Shown one piece after another: positions 1 to 6,404 of a stretch of 14,645 nt of DNA. The stretch is from assembly GCA_964634605.1 (NCBI GenBank), contig CAZWLJ010000058.1, positions 1 through 14,645 of the forward strand, written 5' to 3'. A program made the position numbers and the translations under genes. The notes under the pieces are model-generated. The model made no database searches, was not told the DNA's origin, and saw only the letters and a list, made by a program, of their open reading frames with translations. The stretch is from UPXZ01 sp964634605. Its GTDB lineage: Bacteria > Bacteroidota > Bacteroidia > Bacteroidales > Paludibacteraceae. Numbering within the stretch: the first letter of the stretch is position 1; each line of letters begins with the position of its first letter.

Positions 1-3
1 TTG

Positions 4-77
4 AGCCTCTTGTCGGATTCGAACCAACGACCCCGAGATTACAAATCACGTGCTCTGGCCAGCTGAGCTAAAGAGGC
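4..77 (-). tRNA. tRNA-Thr, anticodon UGU
   Basis: The minus strand folds into a complete 74-nt cloverleaf without an encoded CCA. The 7-bp acceptor stem (GCCTCTT/AAGAGGC) is perfect, the D-stem is GCTC/GAGC, and the T-arm carries the TTCGAAT loop. The anticodon loop TTTGTAA gives UGU (plus-strand 41-43), which reads ACA threonine codons; U33 and a purine at 37 are present. The middle pair of the anticodon stem is a U-U mismatch (plus-strand 36 and 48), while the other four pairs hold. It lies beyond the terminator that closes the hpf unit, so it probably has its own promoter or is processed from readthrough; I could not find a clear promoter in 78-111. In related genomes this tRNA starts a cluster leading to tuf, which would lie to the left of this window. 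Confidence 0.93.
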
Positions 78-111
78 AATTACTTATTATTAAGGCCTTT
101 GCAGGGATAAA

Positions 112-143
112 AAGCCGTTCGAACATCGCTATTCAAACGGCTT
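112..143 (-). terminator. Intrinsic terminator after hpf
   Basis: An 8-bp perfect stem (112-119 with 136-143, AAGCCGTT/AACGGCTT) extends by three more pairs past one mismatch. On the minus strand it is followed by a short T-rich tail (TTTTTA). It sits between the hpf stop and the tRNA, so it probably ends the rpsU-xerC-hpf transcript. There is no T-run on the plus-strand side. Confidence 0.75.
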
Positions 144-191
144 GCAAAAATACAAAATTATTTTGATATACAAAACTAATTATTCAATTTT

Positions 192-491
192 TTATTTTTT
201 AGCTAATTTTTCTTTGTATTTGATGACTTGTTTTTCGATTGCTTCCAGACCCAGATCTATCGCTTCTTCAAACGTATCGCAGGTTTTCGATGCAAAGAAT
301 TCCACGTTTGGAGCCGTCACCTTAATTTCTGCTTCCTTGTTTGTAGCCGTTTCGGGCTTTACAACTTTCAGATATACGTCTATTGTCATAATTTCATCAA
401 ACACCTTTCCGAGTTTCGTAGCTTTTTTGTTGATGTAAGCTTCCAACTTTTCTGTCGCATCAAAATTGATGGATTGAATTCTAAATTTCAT
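192..491 (-). CDS. hpf: Ribosome hibernation-promoting factor, short form (HPF/RaiA/YfiA family)
   Basis: This 99-residue protein matches the S30AE ribosome-hibernation family over its whole length. It opens with a short strand leading into FDATEKLEAYINKKATKLGK, then a beta-hairpin with VYLKVVKP and AEIKVTAP, then the helix SKTCDTFEEAIDLGLEAIEKQ. Family members bind the decoding region of the 30S subunit in stationary phase or stress and hold ribosomes inactive. There is no C-terminal dimerisation domain, so this is the short form; whether it acts like HPF or like RaiA cannot be told from the sequence. It is the last gene of the rpsU-xerC-hpf unit, and its ATG overlaps the xerC stop by 4 bp (ATGA). 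Unlike its neighbours it has a perfect Shine-Dalgarno sequence. A terminator follows. Confidence 0.93.
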   Translation of the reverse strand: MKFRIQSINFDATEKLEAYINKKATKLGKVFDEIMTIDVYLKVVKPETATNKEAEIKVTAPNVEFFASKTCDTFEEAIDLGLEAIEKQVIKYKEKLAKK

Positions 492-1387
492 ATCTGACCT
501 CCTTTTTTAATGGCTCGAGGATGAGCCTGTTTATAAATTTTATTTAATTCGCTGAAACTCATATGGGTGTATACCTGGGTAGCTGCAAGGCTGCTGTGCC
601 CGAGAAGGTCTTTTACCGCATTGATATCAGCTCCGTTGTTAAGCAATGTGGTGGCAAAGGTGTGACGCAGTACATGAGGACTTTGTTTGTGCAACGTGCT
701 GACTTCGCTCATTTTTTCGTGTACAATATTATATATAGCTTTGCTGTACATTTTCATCCCGTTTTTACGGACGAATAATGAATCGCACTGTAAATCCGTT
801 TCCCTGTTTCTTAATTCCTGATATGATTTTATATCATTACAAATATTTTCTCCAAGTGGAATTATCCGTTCCTTGTTTCTTTTCCCGATCACCCGCAACT
901 GACGGGATGAAAAATCCATACTGCTGTCAGTAAGCGAAACCAGCTCGGAAACCCGCAATCCTGTCTCGTAAAAAAGATCGATTATTGTCCGGTTACGCAC
1001 CGCTTCGAATCCTCCTGTCCGCCGAAGATCCGACAGGGCATTGTCCATCTCCTGTTGTCTGTAAAACGCCGGAAGCGGTTTATTTGTTTTTGGTAAAACC
1101 AGTTTTAATGCAGGATTTTTTTCGGAAAGGCCCTTTTTCATCAGAAATCGCCAGAAAGACCTGAATGACGAGATCTTACGCGAAATGGAACGTGGTGAGT
1201 TTCCGCTTTCGAGCAACGAGAGGATCCACTGCTGAATGACAGCCTGTGAAACCATTTCCGGGGAAAAATTTGGGGGATCAGTCTGCAGAAAATCGCAAAA
1301 CTGATATAAATCGGTACGATATGACAAAACAGTATGAGATGAATAGTTCTTCTCATACTGTAAATATTGTAGAAATTCGCTGATCAT
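488..1387 (-). CDS. xerC: Site-specific tyrosine recombinase XerC/D
   Basis: This 299-residue protein has the usual Xer length and two-domain layout. An N-terminal core-binding domain (about 1-95, with SYRTDLYQF and SPRSISRKISSFRSFWRFL) precedes the catalytic domain (about 105-290). The catalytic residues are all visible: R145 in TGLRVSELVSL, K169 in VIGKRNKER, H238 and R241 in HVLRHTFATTLL, H264 in LGHSSLAAT and the nucleophile Y273 in VYTH. Xer proteins resolve chromosome dimers at dif during division. It lies between rpsU and hpf, a conserved Bacteroidales arrangement, which argues for the housekeeping enzyme and against a mobile-element integrase. The ATG is 84 nt after the rpsU stop, just behind an inverted repeat, and the stop overlaps hpf. 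XerC versus XerD cannot be settled without a tree. Confidence 0.9.
   Translation of the reverse strand: MISEFLQYLQYEKNYSSHTVLSYRTDLYQFCDFLQTDPPNFSPEMVSQAVIQQWILSLLESGNSPRSISRKISSFRSFWRFLMKKGLSEKNPALKLVLPKTNKPLPAFYRQQEMDNALSDLRRTGGFEAVRNRTIIDLFYETGLRVSELVSLTDSSMDFSSRQLRVIGKRNKERIIPLGENICNDIKSYQELRNRETDLQCDSLFVRKNGMKMYSKAIYNIVHEKMSEVSTLHKQSPHVLRHTFATTLLNNGADINAVKDLLGHSSLAATQVYTHMSFSELNKIYKQAHPRAIKKGGQI
497..504 (-). promoter_or_regulatory. Full-length Shine-Dalgarno sequence for hpf
   Basis: The minus strand reads AAGGAGGT, then CAGAT, then the hpf ATG: eight bases complementary to the 16S anti-SD with a 5-nt spacer. It lies inside the last codons of xerC and encodes part of its KKGGQI tail. 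I looked upstream of the other starts in the window and found no comparable site; the nearest are weak AGGA or GGAG stretches before the barrel gene and the first rhomboid. Bacteroidetes genes generally lack SD sequences, so this one stands out. Confidence 0.85.
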
Positions 1388-1390
1388 ACC

Positions 1391-1440
1391 GATAAAATTT
1401 CCGCTGTGTTTACAACGAACGAAAATAGAATAATTTTATC
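1391..1440 (-). repeat. Inverted repeat in the rpsU-xerC gap
   Basis: GATAAAATT (1391-1399) and AATTTTATC (1432-1440) form a 9-bp perfect stem. Inside it, a short TTCG/CGGA pairing (with one G-U) could extend the structure. On the transcript it ends 3 nt before the xerC ATG, so it could cover the initiation region or lower downstream expression relative to bS21. There is no T-run after it, so it is not a standard terminator. Confidence 0.5.
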
Positions 1441-1471
1441 AATAAACCAACTTTTCTAAAGAATTTTTTCC

Positions 1472-1663
1472 TTATTCTTCGCTTCTTTGCATTTGTTGTA
1501 CGTAAACTGCGTGATTCTTTTGCTCACGTTTCACGATTGAAGGTTTGTCAAAGCACTGACGACGACGTAATTCTTTTACTACTCCGGTTTTTTCAAATTT
1601 ACGTTTGAATTTTTTAAGTGCTTTTTCAATGTTTTCGCCTTCTTTTACAGGTACTACAATCAT
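1472..1663 (-). CDS. rpsU: 30S ribosomal protein bS21
   Basis: The protein is 63 residues: MIVVPVKEGENIEKALKKF at the start, then a basic stretch with KRKFEK and ELRRRQ and a C-terminal region with HAVYVQQMQ. This is the usual length and pattern of bS21. An upstream in-frame start at 1753 would add 30 unrelated residues and would place the promoter inside the gene, so the ATG at 1663 is preferred. bS21 sits on the 30S platform; in Bacteroidetes ribosomes it is reported, with bS18 and bS6, to sequester the anti-SD. Tyr54 is at the position I recall as contacting the anti-SD in Flavobacterium johnsoniae. The start has no SD sequence (TATATAAAATT before ATG). It is the first gene of the unit with xerC and hpf. 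Confidence 0.93.
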   Translation of the reverse strand: MIVVPVKEGENIEKALKKFKRKFEKTGVVKELRRRQCFDKPSIVKREQKNHAVYVQQMQRSEE

Positions 1664-1712
1664 AATTTTATATAAGTTGAATTGTTTTTTGAGATGCTTA
1701 ATTTTTGGTCTG

Positions 1713-1743
1713 CAAAGATACGGAATCATTTTTAAATTCCAAA
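1713..1743 (-). promoter_or_regulatory. Bacteroidetes-type promoter for rpsU-xerC-hpf
   Basis: On the minus strand a TTTG -33 element (1740-1743) is followed after exactly 19 bp by TATCTTTG (1713-1720), a full match to the TAnnTTTG -7 element. Transcription would start around 1705, giving a leader of about 40 nt before the rpsU ATG. Confidence 0.8.
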
Positions 1744-1815
1744 ACGAATGCAAACATTTTATTTTATTTGAAACCGGAGTTGTCCAACTATGTTTTTCGA
1801 AACCTTATTTGCTGT

Positions 1816-2925
1816 TTAGTTGTGCTTTTTCTTCTCAAAAACAGAGGTTGAATCCAATTTAAGAACTTCGGGGATCTGCATTCGTTGCAGGGAGTCTGCT
1901 GAAATATTAGCGAAAGGTAATTCACTATATTCCTTCATATGGGTAATCACAAACAAATCGGGATCATCATCATTCAGAAATATGGGTTCACTTTCGTCGT
2001 ATCGGGCAGCTGTAGCATCGGTCAAAAGGCCAGAAACACCGTTTTCAAATACCACCTGATAGTCTGATGCAGGTTTTTCCATTTTATTTTTCACCCAATT
2101 ATACACAAACGAAGGATCATATATATTATATCTGACAAAGTCTTCATTCTTTTCTCCCTCTCCGTTGTGCCATTTGCGAGTCCGTTTTATTTCACCTGAT
2201 TTAATTTTTTTCCCATGATTAAACTTACCACCGATGAGTTTCACAGGAATATTCACATTTATTTTCCATCCGCAGCTATCCGGGGGGTGTATCCCGGCCA
2301 GTTCGAGCAGCGCTATTGCAAAGGCCGAGCATCCGGCTCCTTGGTAGCGGTAGCGCGGCCAGAACGAGCCTCCGTAAAAATCCGACTGCGATTGCTTTTC
2401 CATCATCTTCGATGAATACATTTTGACAAAATCAATAATTCTCCGGGTACTTTTTTCATTTAGCTTGTATTTAATAAATGTGAGCTTATTGCGCCGGGTA
2501 TATACATTCAATTTGTCGTTCAACTCCATTGAGGGCTCCATTCGCCCTTTCAGAGCTGCTCCAAGTATCCCGAGGCCAACTTTGTCTTCGAATAGAAGCT
2601 TCCTCTTTTCTTTCATCCCGCATGATGTCTGTGCAGTGAGCAGGGGCTTATCGAGCAGAGGAGTTTGCAGTTTTACAGCCATGTGTCCAAGCAAATAGTT
2701 ATCTGAAAGAAACATGGTTTTCATATACAGACTGATGGTCGACTTGTATAAACTTGCCGGACTGTTCCAGTCAAGTGGTTTCAATGTTGGAAAAATGTAC
2801 ACAGTCAATTCATGCAAATCAGATCCGTGTGAGGAATCACCGGATTGTGAGCTCGCAAAACTGATATTGAATACTACCAGAGTAATTACCAGGTACAGTT
2901 TCAGGTTTAGACTTCTTGTTTTCAA
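1816..2925 (-). CDS. Exported protein of unknown function, possible permuted NlpC/P60-like fold
   Basis: I do not recognise this 369-residue protein. It starts at TTG: an in-frame TAA lies two codons upstream and the next ATG is at residue 68, while a signal peptide (YLVITLVVFNISFASS) follows directly after the TTG. Two motifs stand out: LLGHMAVKLQ (H81) and QGAGCSAFAIALLELAG (C199), the latter a Cys at the start of a hydrophobic helix. His first and Cys second is the order in circularly permuted NlpC/P60 (YiiX/LRAT-like) hydrolases, so a papain-like enzyme is possible. The acidic stretch around 318-323 (LNDDDPD) and the lysine-rich segment 238-260 are unassigned. It lies 82 nt downstream of the sirtuin on the same strand. 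The exported location is fairly sure; the enzymatic idea is a weak inference. Confidence 0.75.
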   Translation of the reverse strand: MKTRSLNLKLYLVITLVVFNISFASSQSGDSSHGSDLHELTVYIFPTLKPLDWNSPASLYKSTISLYMKTMFLSDNYLLGHMAVKLQTPLLDKPLLTAQTSCGMKEKRKLLFEDKVGLGILGAALKGRMEPSMELNDKLNVYTRRNKLTFIKYKLNEKSTRRIIDFVKMYSSKMMEKQSQSDFYGGSFWPRYRYQGAGCSAFAIALLELAGIHPPDSCGWKINVNIPVKLIGGKFNHGKKIKSGEIKRTRKWHNGEGEKNEDFVRYNIYDPSFVYNWVKNKMEKPASDYQVVFENGVSGLLTDATAARYDESEPIFLNDDDPDLFVITHMKEYSELPFANISADSLQRMQIPEVLKLDSTSVFEKKKHN

Positions 2926-2961
2926 ATATTAAAAATTATTTTAATGTTCACTTCATACGAA

Positions 2962-3004
2962 CCGGTTAACCGGGAAAATCACTCCCCCACAAACCGGAAT
3001 CCGG
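2962..3004. repeat. CCGG-rich palindromes between the sirtuin and exported-protein genes
   Basis: The 12-bp perfect palindrome CCGGTTAACCGG (2962-2973) is followed 20 bp later by CCGGAATCCGG (2994-3004). Neither is followed by a T-run on the minus strand, so they make poor terminators for the sirtuin gene. They may be a protein-binding site or chance; no function can be assigned. Confidence 0.4.
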
Positions 3005-3007
3005 CTT

Positions 3008-3706
3008 TTATTTATTTTTCAGAATTGAAACAAATTCCTTCATACCTTCGCTTGCTCCTTTCCTGATAACTGTAATCTGGCGTCCGTACACACTTACATC
3101 ATTAGGATCAATTAAATATACGGGAACTCCCGAACGTACGTAATGAATAAGTCCCGCTGCCGGATACACCTGCATGGATGTACCGATAATCAGCAGAATG
3201 TCAGCCTCTTCTACCACCCGGATTGCTTTATCCATGGCGGGTACAGCCTCGCCGAACCATACTATGTGCGGACGCAGCTGATATCCTTTCGGACAAGTAT
3301 CGCCCGGGTGAGTTTCATAATTGTCTTCCGTCAGATCAAAAATTTCTTCGCCCGGGCCGGTTGAACGAACCTTCATCAGTTCTCCGTGAAGATGTAATAC
3401 ATTCGTACTTCCGGCTTTTTCATGCAGGTTATCCACATTCTGAGTAATAATCTTTACATCATATTCATTTTCGAGTAAGGCCAATGCTTCATGCCCTGCA
3501 TTCGGTTTTACGCGAAGGAGTTCTTTGCGGCGCATATTGTAAAAGTTAAGAACCAGTCCGGGATTACGCATCCAGGCTTCCGGAGTGGCTACATCTTCCA
3601 CTTTATGATTATCCCAAAGCCCTCCGTCTCCTCTGAAAGTTGATAATCCGCTTTCAACACTCATTCCAGCCCCGGTAAGCACTACCAGTTCTTTTCTTCT
3701 GTTCAT
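3008..3706 (-). CDS. cobB: NAD-dependent protein deacylase, Sir2 family (CobB/SIRT5-like)
   Basis: This 232-residue protein is a single sirtuin domain. The NAD-binding start is LTGAGMSVESGLSTFRG (10-26), TQNVD is at 88-92, the catalytic histidine is H107 in VLHLHGEL, and LIIGTSMQVYPAAG (172-185) closes the Rossmann fold. Y56 and R59 (FYNMRR) match the Y-x-x-R pair that in SIRT5 and E. coli CobB recognises succinyl and malonyl lysine, so desuccinylation as well as deacetylation is likely. The zinc module is degraded: where most sirtuins have two Cys pairs, residues 112-145 contain a single Cys (C138). I recall the same loss in other Bacteroidetes CobB proteins. The ATG at 3706 places the NAD-binding motif at the expected position. 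The gene is divergent from the barrel gene at 3941. Confidence 0.92.
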   Translation of the reverse strand: MNRRKELVVLTGAGMSVESGLSTFRGDGGLWDNHKVEDVATPEAWMRNPGLVLNFYNMRRKELLRVKPNAGHEALALLENEYDVKIITQNVDNLHEKAGSTNVLHLHGELMKVRSTGPGEEIFDLTEDNYETHPGDTCPKGYQLRPHIVWFGEAVPAMDKAIRVVEEADILLIIGTSMQVYPAAGLIHYVRSGVPVYLIDPNDVSVYGRQITVIRKGASEGMKEFVSILKNK

Positions 3707-3740
3707 GACTCAAATAGCTTTTTCAGGTTAATAATGTTCA

Positions 3741-3748
3741 CAAAAATA
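3741..3748 (-). promoter_or_regulatory. Candidate -7 element for the sirtuin gene
   Basis: The minus strand reads TATTTTTG, matching TAnnTTTG, 35 nt upstream of the sirtuin ATG. I found no TTTG at the expected -33 distance, so this is half a promoter by consensus. The 234-bp divergent gap (3707-3940) is AT-rich and holds no other gene that I can see. Confidence 0.45.
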
Positions 3749-3904
3749 CGATTTTTTCATCATTATAGAATTTACTTTACTATTTATTGAAATAAAAAAA
3801 AAGATTAATAACAGAGCCGGTTACAGGTTTCGAAAAAATGACGGTTCCCTTTTCACATCTTGTTTTTAGAAAACCGAAACAGAGGTAAATAAAAAATAAT
3901 TTCT

Positions 3905-3912
3905 TACTTTTG
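3905..3912 (+). promoter_or_regulatory. Candidate -7 element for the barrel-peptidase operon
   Basis: TACTTTTG matches TAnnTTTG and lies 28 nt before the ATG at 3941. The -33 position has no TTTG, so support is partial. It would drive the plus-strand run beginning with the putative barrel gene. Confidence 0.5.
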
Positions 3913-3940
3913 TACACAAGAGCCAAAACAGGAACTCCTT

Positions 3941-4789
3941 ATGAAAAAGCCAACGCTTATTATTTTGTTTCTATTTCTGATCATTGTGGTACACGGGCAG
4001 CAGTTTGCCGACGAAAAATATGCACTGAAAACCAGTTCAACCACCATTGGTGCCGGTTTTACCGACATGATGGATCCATATCTTTCACCATACAACTACG
4101 ATGGATACCAGATTAGAATTCAGAACAATATGCGCCGGTTTTTCAATCCTGAAAACAACACACTTTCTTATTCCAACCGTATGTTTCTTGACCTGGGAAA
4201 AGGAAACCACCCGAGCGGCAGGAACAGTATGTTATTTTTCAACACCAATTACATGTATGGTATCAGTTACCACATGCGTCCGTCTGACAAGCTGATGATT
4301 CTGGCCGGTGGCAGCTGGGCAATCGACCTGGGAGGAAAATACCTGGGACGCAATGTGAACAATCCCTTTTCACTTGATCTTTTCACCGACATTAATGCAA
4401 CTGCCGAAATTCAGTACGGGCTGGAACTTAAAAACCGGTCGCTCCGTATTCAGTACGGGGCTTACAGCTCGCTGCTGGGCCTGATGTTCATTCCGATGCA
4501 AAATGTAAGTTACTATGAATTATTCGTTCTGAACAATACAAAAAACGCGTTTCATGTCAGTTCGCTCCATAACAAACGGACATGGTTTCAGTACCTGAAC
4601 CTGGATATTCCGCTCAAATACAGCACATTAAGACTGAATCTGCAACACGACTACCTGAAATACACGGCAAACGAAGTCGTTTACCGAAAGAACGCCCTTC
4701 TTTTTTCGGTTGGGACTGTGGTGCATTTATATACATTCAGAGGCAAAAAGGAAAAAATTCCTTCCGGTTTTATCCACGCGTATGAGTAA
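3941..4789 (+). CDS. Putative outer-membrane beta-barrel protein (DUF3316-like)
   Basis: The 282-residue product begins with a signal peptide (KPTLIILFLFLIIVVHGQQ) and continues as alternating hydrophobic/polar strands rich in Tyr, Asn and Arg, typical of small outer-membrane barrels. Examples are MFLDLGKGNHPSGRNSMLF, AEIQYGLELKNRSLRIQYG and YSTLRLNLQHDYLKYT. The layout resembles Bacteroidales proteins grouped as DUF3316, but I am recalling the family rather than matching it. No catalytic motif is visible. The gene overlaps the following S41 lipoprotein gene by 8 bp, which suggests translational coupling and perhaps a shared envelope task. The ATG at 3941 is chosen because the signal peptide follows at once; a weak AGGA lies upstream. 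Confidence 0.7.
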   Translation: MKKPTLIILFLFLIIVVHGQQFADEKYALKTSSTTIGAGFTDMMDPYLSPYNYDGYQIRIQNNMRRFFNPENNTLSYSNRMFLDLGKGNHPSGRNSMLFFNTNYMYGISYHMRPSDKLMILAGGSWAIDLGGKYLGRNVNNPFSLDLFTDINATAEIQYGLELKNRSLRIQYGAYSSLLGLMFIPMQNVSYYELFVLNNTKNAFHVSSLHNKRTWFQYLNLDIPLKYSTLRLNLQHDYLKYTANEVVYRKNALLFSVGTVVHLYTFRGKKEKIPSGFIHAYE

Positions 4790-5798
4790 ATTCATCAGAC
4801 ATACCATCCTGCTGATGGCTTCAGTCAGTTTGCTGCAAGCATGTATGAGAGAGCCGGAAATTTACCCAGACACCAACAAAGGGAATCTGGATGCACTGTG
4901 GAATATCATTGACTCGAGATATTGTTATCTTGATTATAAAAAAATTAACTGGGACTCGATTTACAATGTATATTCGGAGAGGGCAGATACCGTTTCGAAC
5001 AAATATGCCCTTTTCGACCTGCTGGGCGAAATGCTCATGAATCTGAAAGACGGGCATGTAAACCTTTATTCTGAATTTGACCGGAGCCGTTACTGGAAGT
5101 GGTACTCCGATTATCCGGAGAATTTCAACCAGAATCTGATCTATTCAAGCCGGTATCTGGGTAGCAACTACCGGATTGCCGGAGGCATCCGGTACCGGAA
5201 AATAGCAGCAGACCGTGTTGGTTACATGTATTACAGCAGTTTCTCAAACAATTTCAGTGATGCCAATATCCGGTCGGTTTTTGAAGTATTTGCAGGATGT
5301 AAAGGTGTTATCATTGACGTCAGGGGCAACGGAGGGGGATTGGTGTCGAACGCGGCTCAGCTGGCTTCTTATTTTTTCAACAAAAAAACACTGACGAGCT
5401 ACATAAGCCATAAGACAGGCAACGGCCACTCCGACTTTTCGGAGCCAACTGCCGTATATACCGAACCTCACGCTAAAATAAGATGGGAACGCCCGGTGGT
5501 GATACTCACCAACCGAATGTCATACAGCGCTACCAACGAATTCGTATGCAGAATGAAATACGCTCCGAATGCAATCACGGCAGGCGATAAAACCGGTGGC
5601 GGAGGCGGTTTGCCTTTATCGAGCGAACTTCCGAACGGATGGATGGTAAGGTTCTCGGCCAGCCCCATGTATGATGCCGAAATGAAAAACACCGAATGGG
5701 GAATCGATCCTGATGTAAAAACAGATATGAGCAAAAACGACCTGGCTAACGGCTACGACACCATCATCGAGAAGGCAGTTTCGCTTATTCTGGATTAA
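4782..5798 (+). CDS. S41-family peptidase, lipoprotein
   Basis: This is a 338-residue C-terminal-processing-type serine peptidase. The ATG at 4782 is preferred over an upstream in-frame start at 4710 because it begins a lipoprotein signal peptide ending in the lipobox LQAC (C21). A helical N-terminal region follows (about 35-100, with LKDGHVNLYSEFD). The S41 core then shows GVIIDVRGNGGG (175-186) and VVILTNRMSYSATNEF (239-254), where S249 is the likely nucleophile. TAGDKTGGGGGLP (266-278) supplies K270 as a candidate general base. No PDZ domain is evident, unlike CtpA or Tsp. It should be anchored to an outer or inner membrane and cleave envelope proteins or peptides; the substrate is unknown. 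The 8-bp overlap with the upstream barrel gene suggests co-translation. Confidence 0.88.
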   Translation: MSKFIRHTILLMASVSLLQACMREPEIYPDTNKGNLDALWNIIDSRYCYLDYKKINWDSIYNVYSERADTVSNKYALFDLLGEMLMNLKDGHVNLYSEFDRSRYWKWYSDYPENFNQNLIYSSRYLGSNYRIAGGIRYRKIAADRVGYMYYSSFSNNFSDANIRSVFEVFAGCKGVIIDVRGNGGGLVSNAAQLASYFFNKKTLTSYISHKTGNGHSDFSEPTAVYTEPHAKIRWERPVVILTNRMSYSATNEFVCRMKYAPNAITAGDKTGGGGGLPLSSELPNGWMVRFSASPMYDAEMKNTEWGIDPDVKTDMSKNDLANGYDTIIEKAVSLILD

Positions 5799-5819
5799 AA
5801 CAATATTAATAATGCAATC

Positions 5820-6377
5820 ATGCGAAAACTTAAGATAACAGAATTAAACCGTCTGTCCGCCGAGGAATTCAGGCAAGCCGAAAAAATACCACTTATCGTA
5901 GTGCTGGATAATGTACGCAGCCTGCACAATGTCGGATCTGTGTTCAGAACTTCCGATGCATTTCTAGTGGAAAGCGTCTATCTTTGCGGAATAACTTCGG
6001 TGCCACCCCATGCCGAGATCCACAAAACTGCCCTTGGAGCCGAAAATTCAGTTAACTGGAAATATTACGAAGAGACAACCGGGGCTGTCAGCAAATTGAA
6101 AGATGACGGGTATCTGGTTTATGCCGTCGAACAAGCCGAAGGAAGCACTTCGCTCGAAAACCTGAATACGGATGACGATAAGAAATATGCCGTGGTTTTC
6201 GGAAATGAAGTGAAAGGAGTACAGCAGTCAGTGCTCGACATTTGCGATGCCTGCATTGAAATACCACAGTACGGCACCAAGCACTCGCTTAACGTAAGTG
6301 TAACGGCAGGTATTGTCATTTGGGAAATGGCAAAAAAACATCAGCTGTGTACATCAAATCCTTATGAAAAGAAATAA
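5820..6377 (+). CDS. SpoU/TrmH-family RNA 2'-O-ribose methyltransferase
   Basis: The 185-residue protein is a minimal SPOUT methyltransferase. Motif 1 is seen in LDNVRSLHNVGSVFRTSDAF (29-48, with N37 and R43), motif 2 in FGNEVKGV (127-134, E130) and motif 3 in IPQYGTKHSLNVSVTAGI (148-165, S156 and N158). Together these build the knotted S-adenosylmethionine site. There is no L30e-like N-terminal substrate-binding domain, so it is closer to TrmH or TrmL in size than to RlmB. Whether it acts on tRNA or rRNA cannot be read from the sequence. It follows the S41 gene by 21 bp and precedes the TPR gene by 27 bp, so it is probably part of the same transcript. The ATG has no SD. Confidence 0.9.
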   Translation: MRKLKITELNRLSAEEFRQAEKIPLIVVLDNVRSLHNVGSVFRTSDAFLVESVYLCGITSVPPHAEIHKTALGAENSVNWKYYEETTGAVSKLKDDGYLVYAVEQAEGSTSLENLNTDDDKKYAVVFGNEVKGVQQSVLDICDACIEIPQYGTKHSLNVSVTAGIVIWEMAKKHQLCTSNPYEKK

Positions 6378-6404
6378 CACTTATAAAATTAATAATCAAA
6401 AAGA

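Noticed and set aside
488..1387. The tyrosine recombinase as integrase of a mobile element
   Set aside because: Gene order with rpsU and hpf is the housekeeping Xer arrangement in Bacteroidales. No attachment-site repeats or cargo are present, and the adjacent tRNA is intact and separated from it by hpf and a terminator.
1472..1753. A longer 93-residue form of bS21
   Set aside because: The extra 30 residues do not match the family, and the extension covers the consensus promoter at 1713-1743. The ATG at 1663 begins the conserved bS21 sequence.
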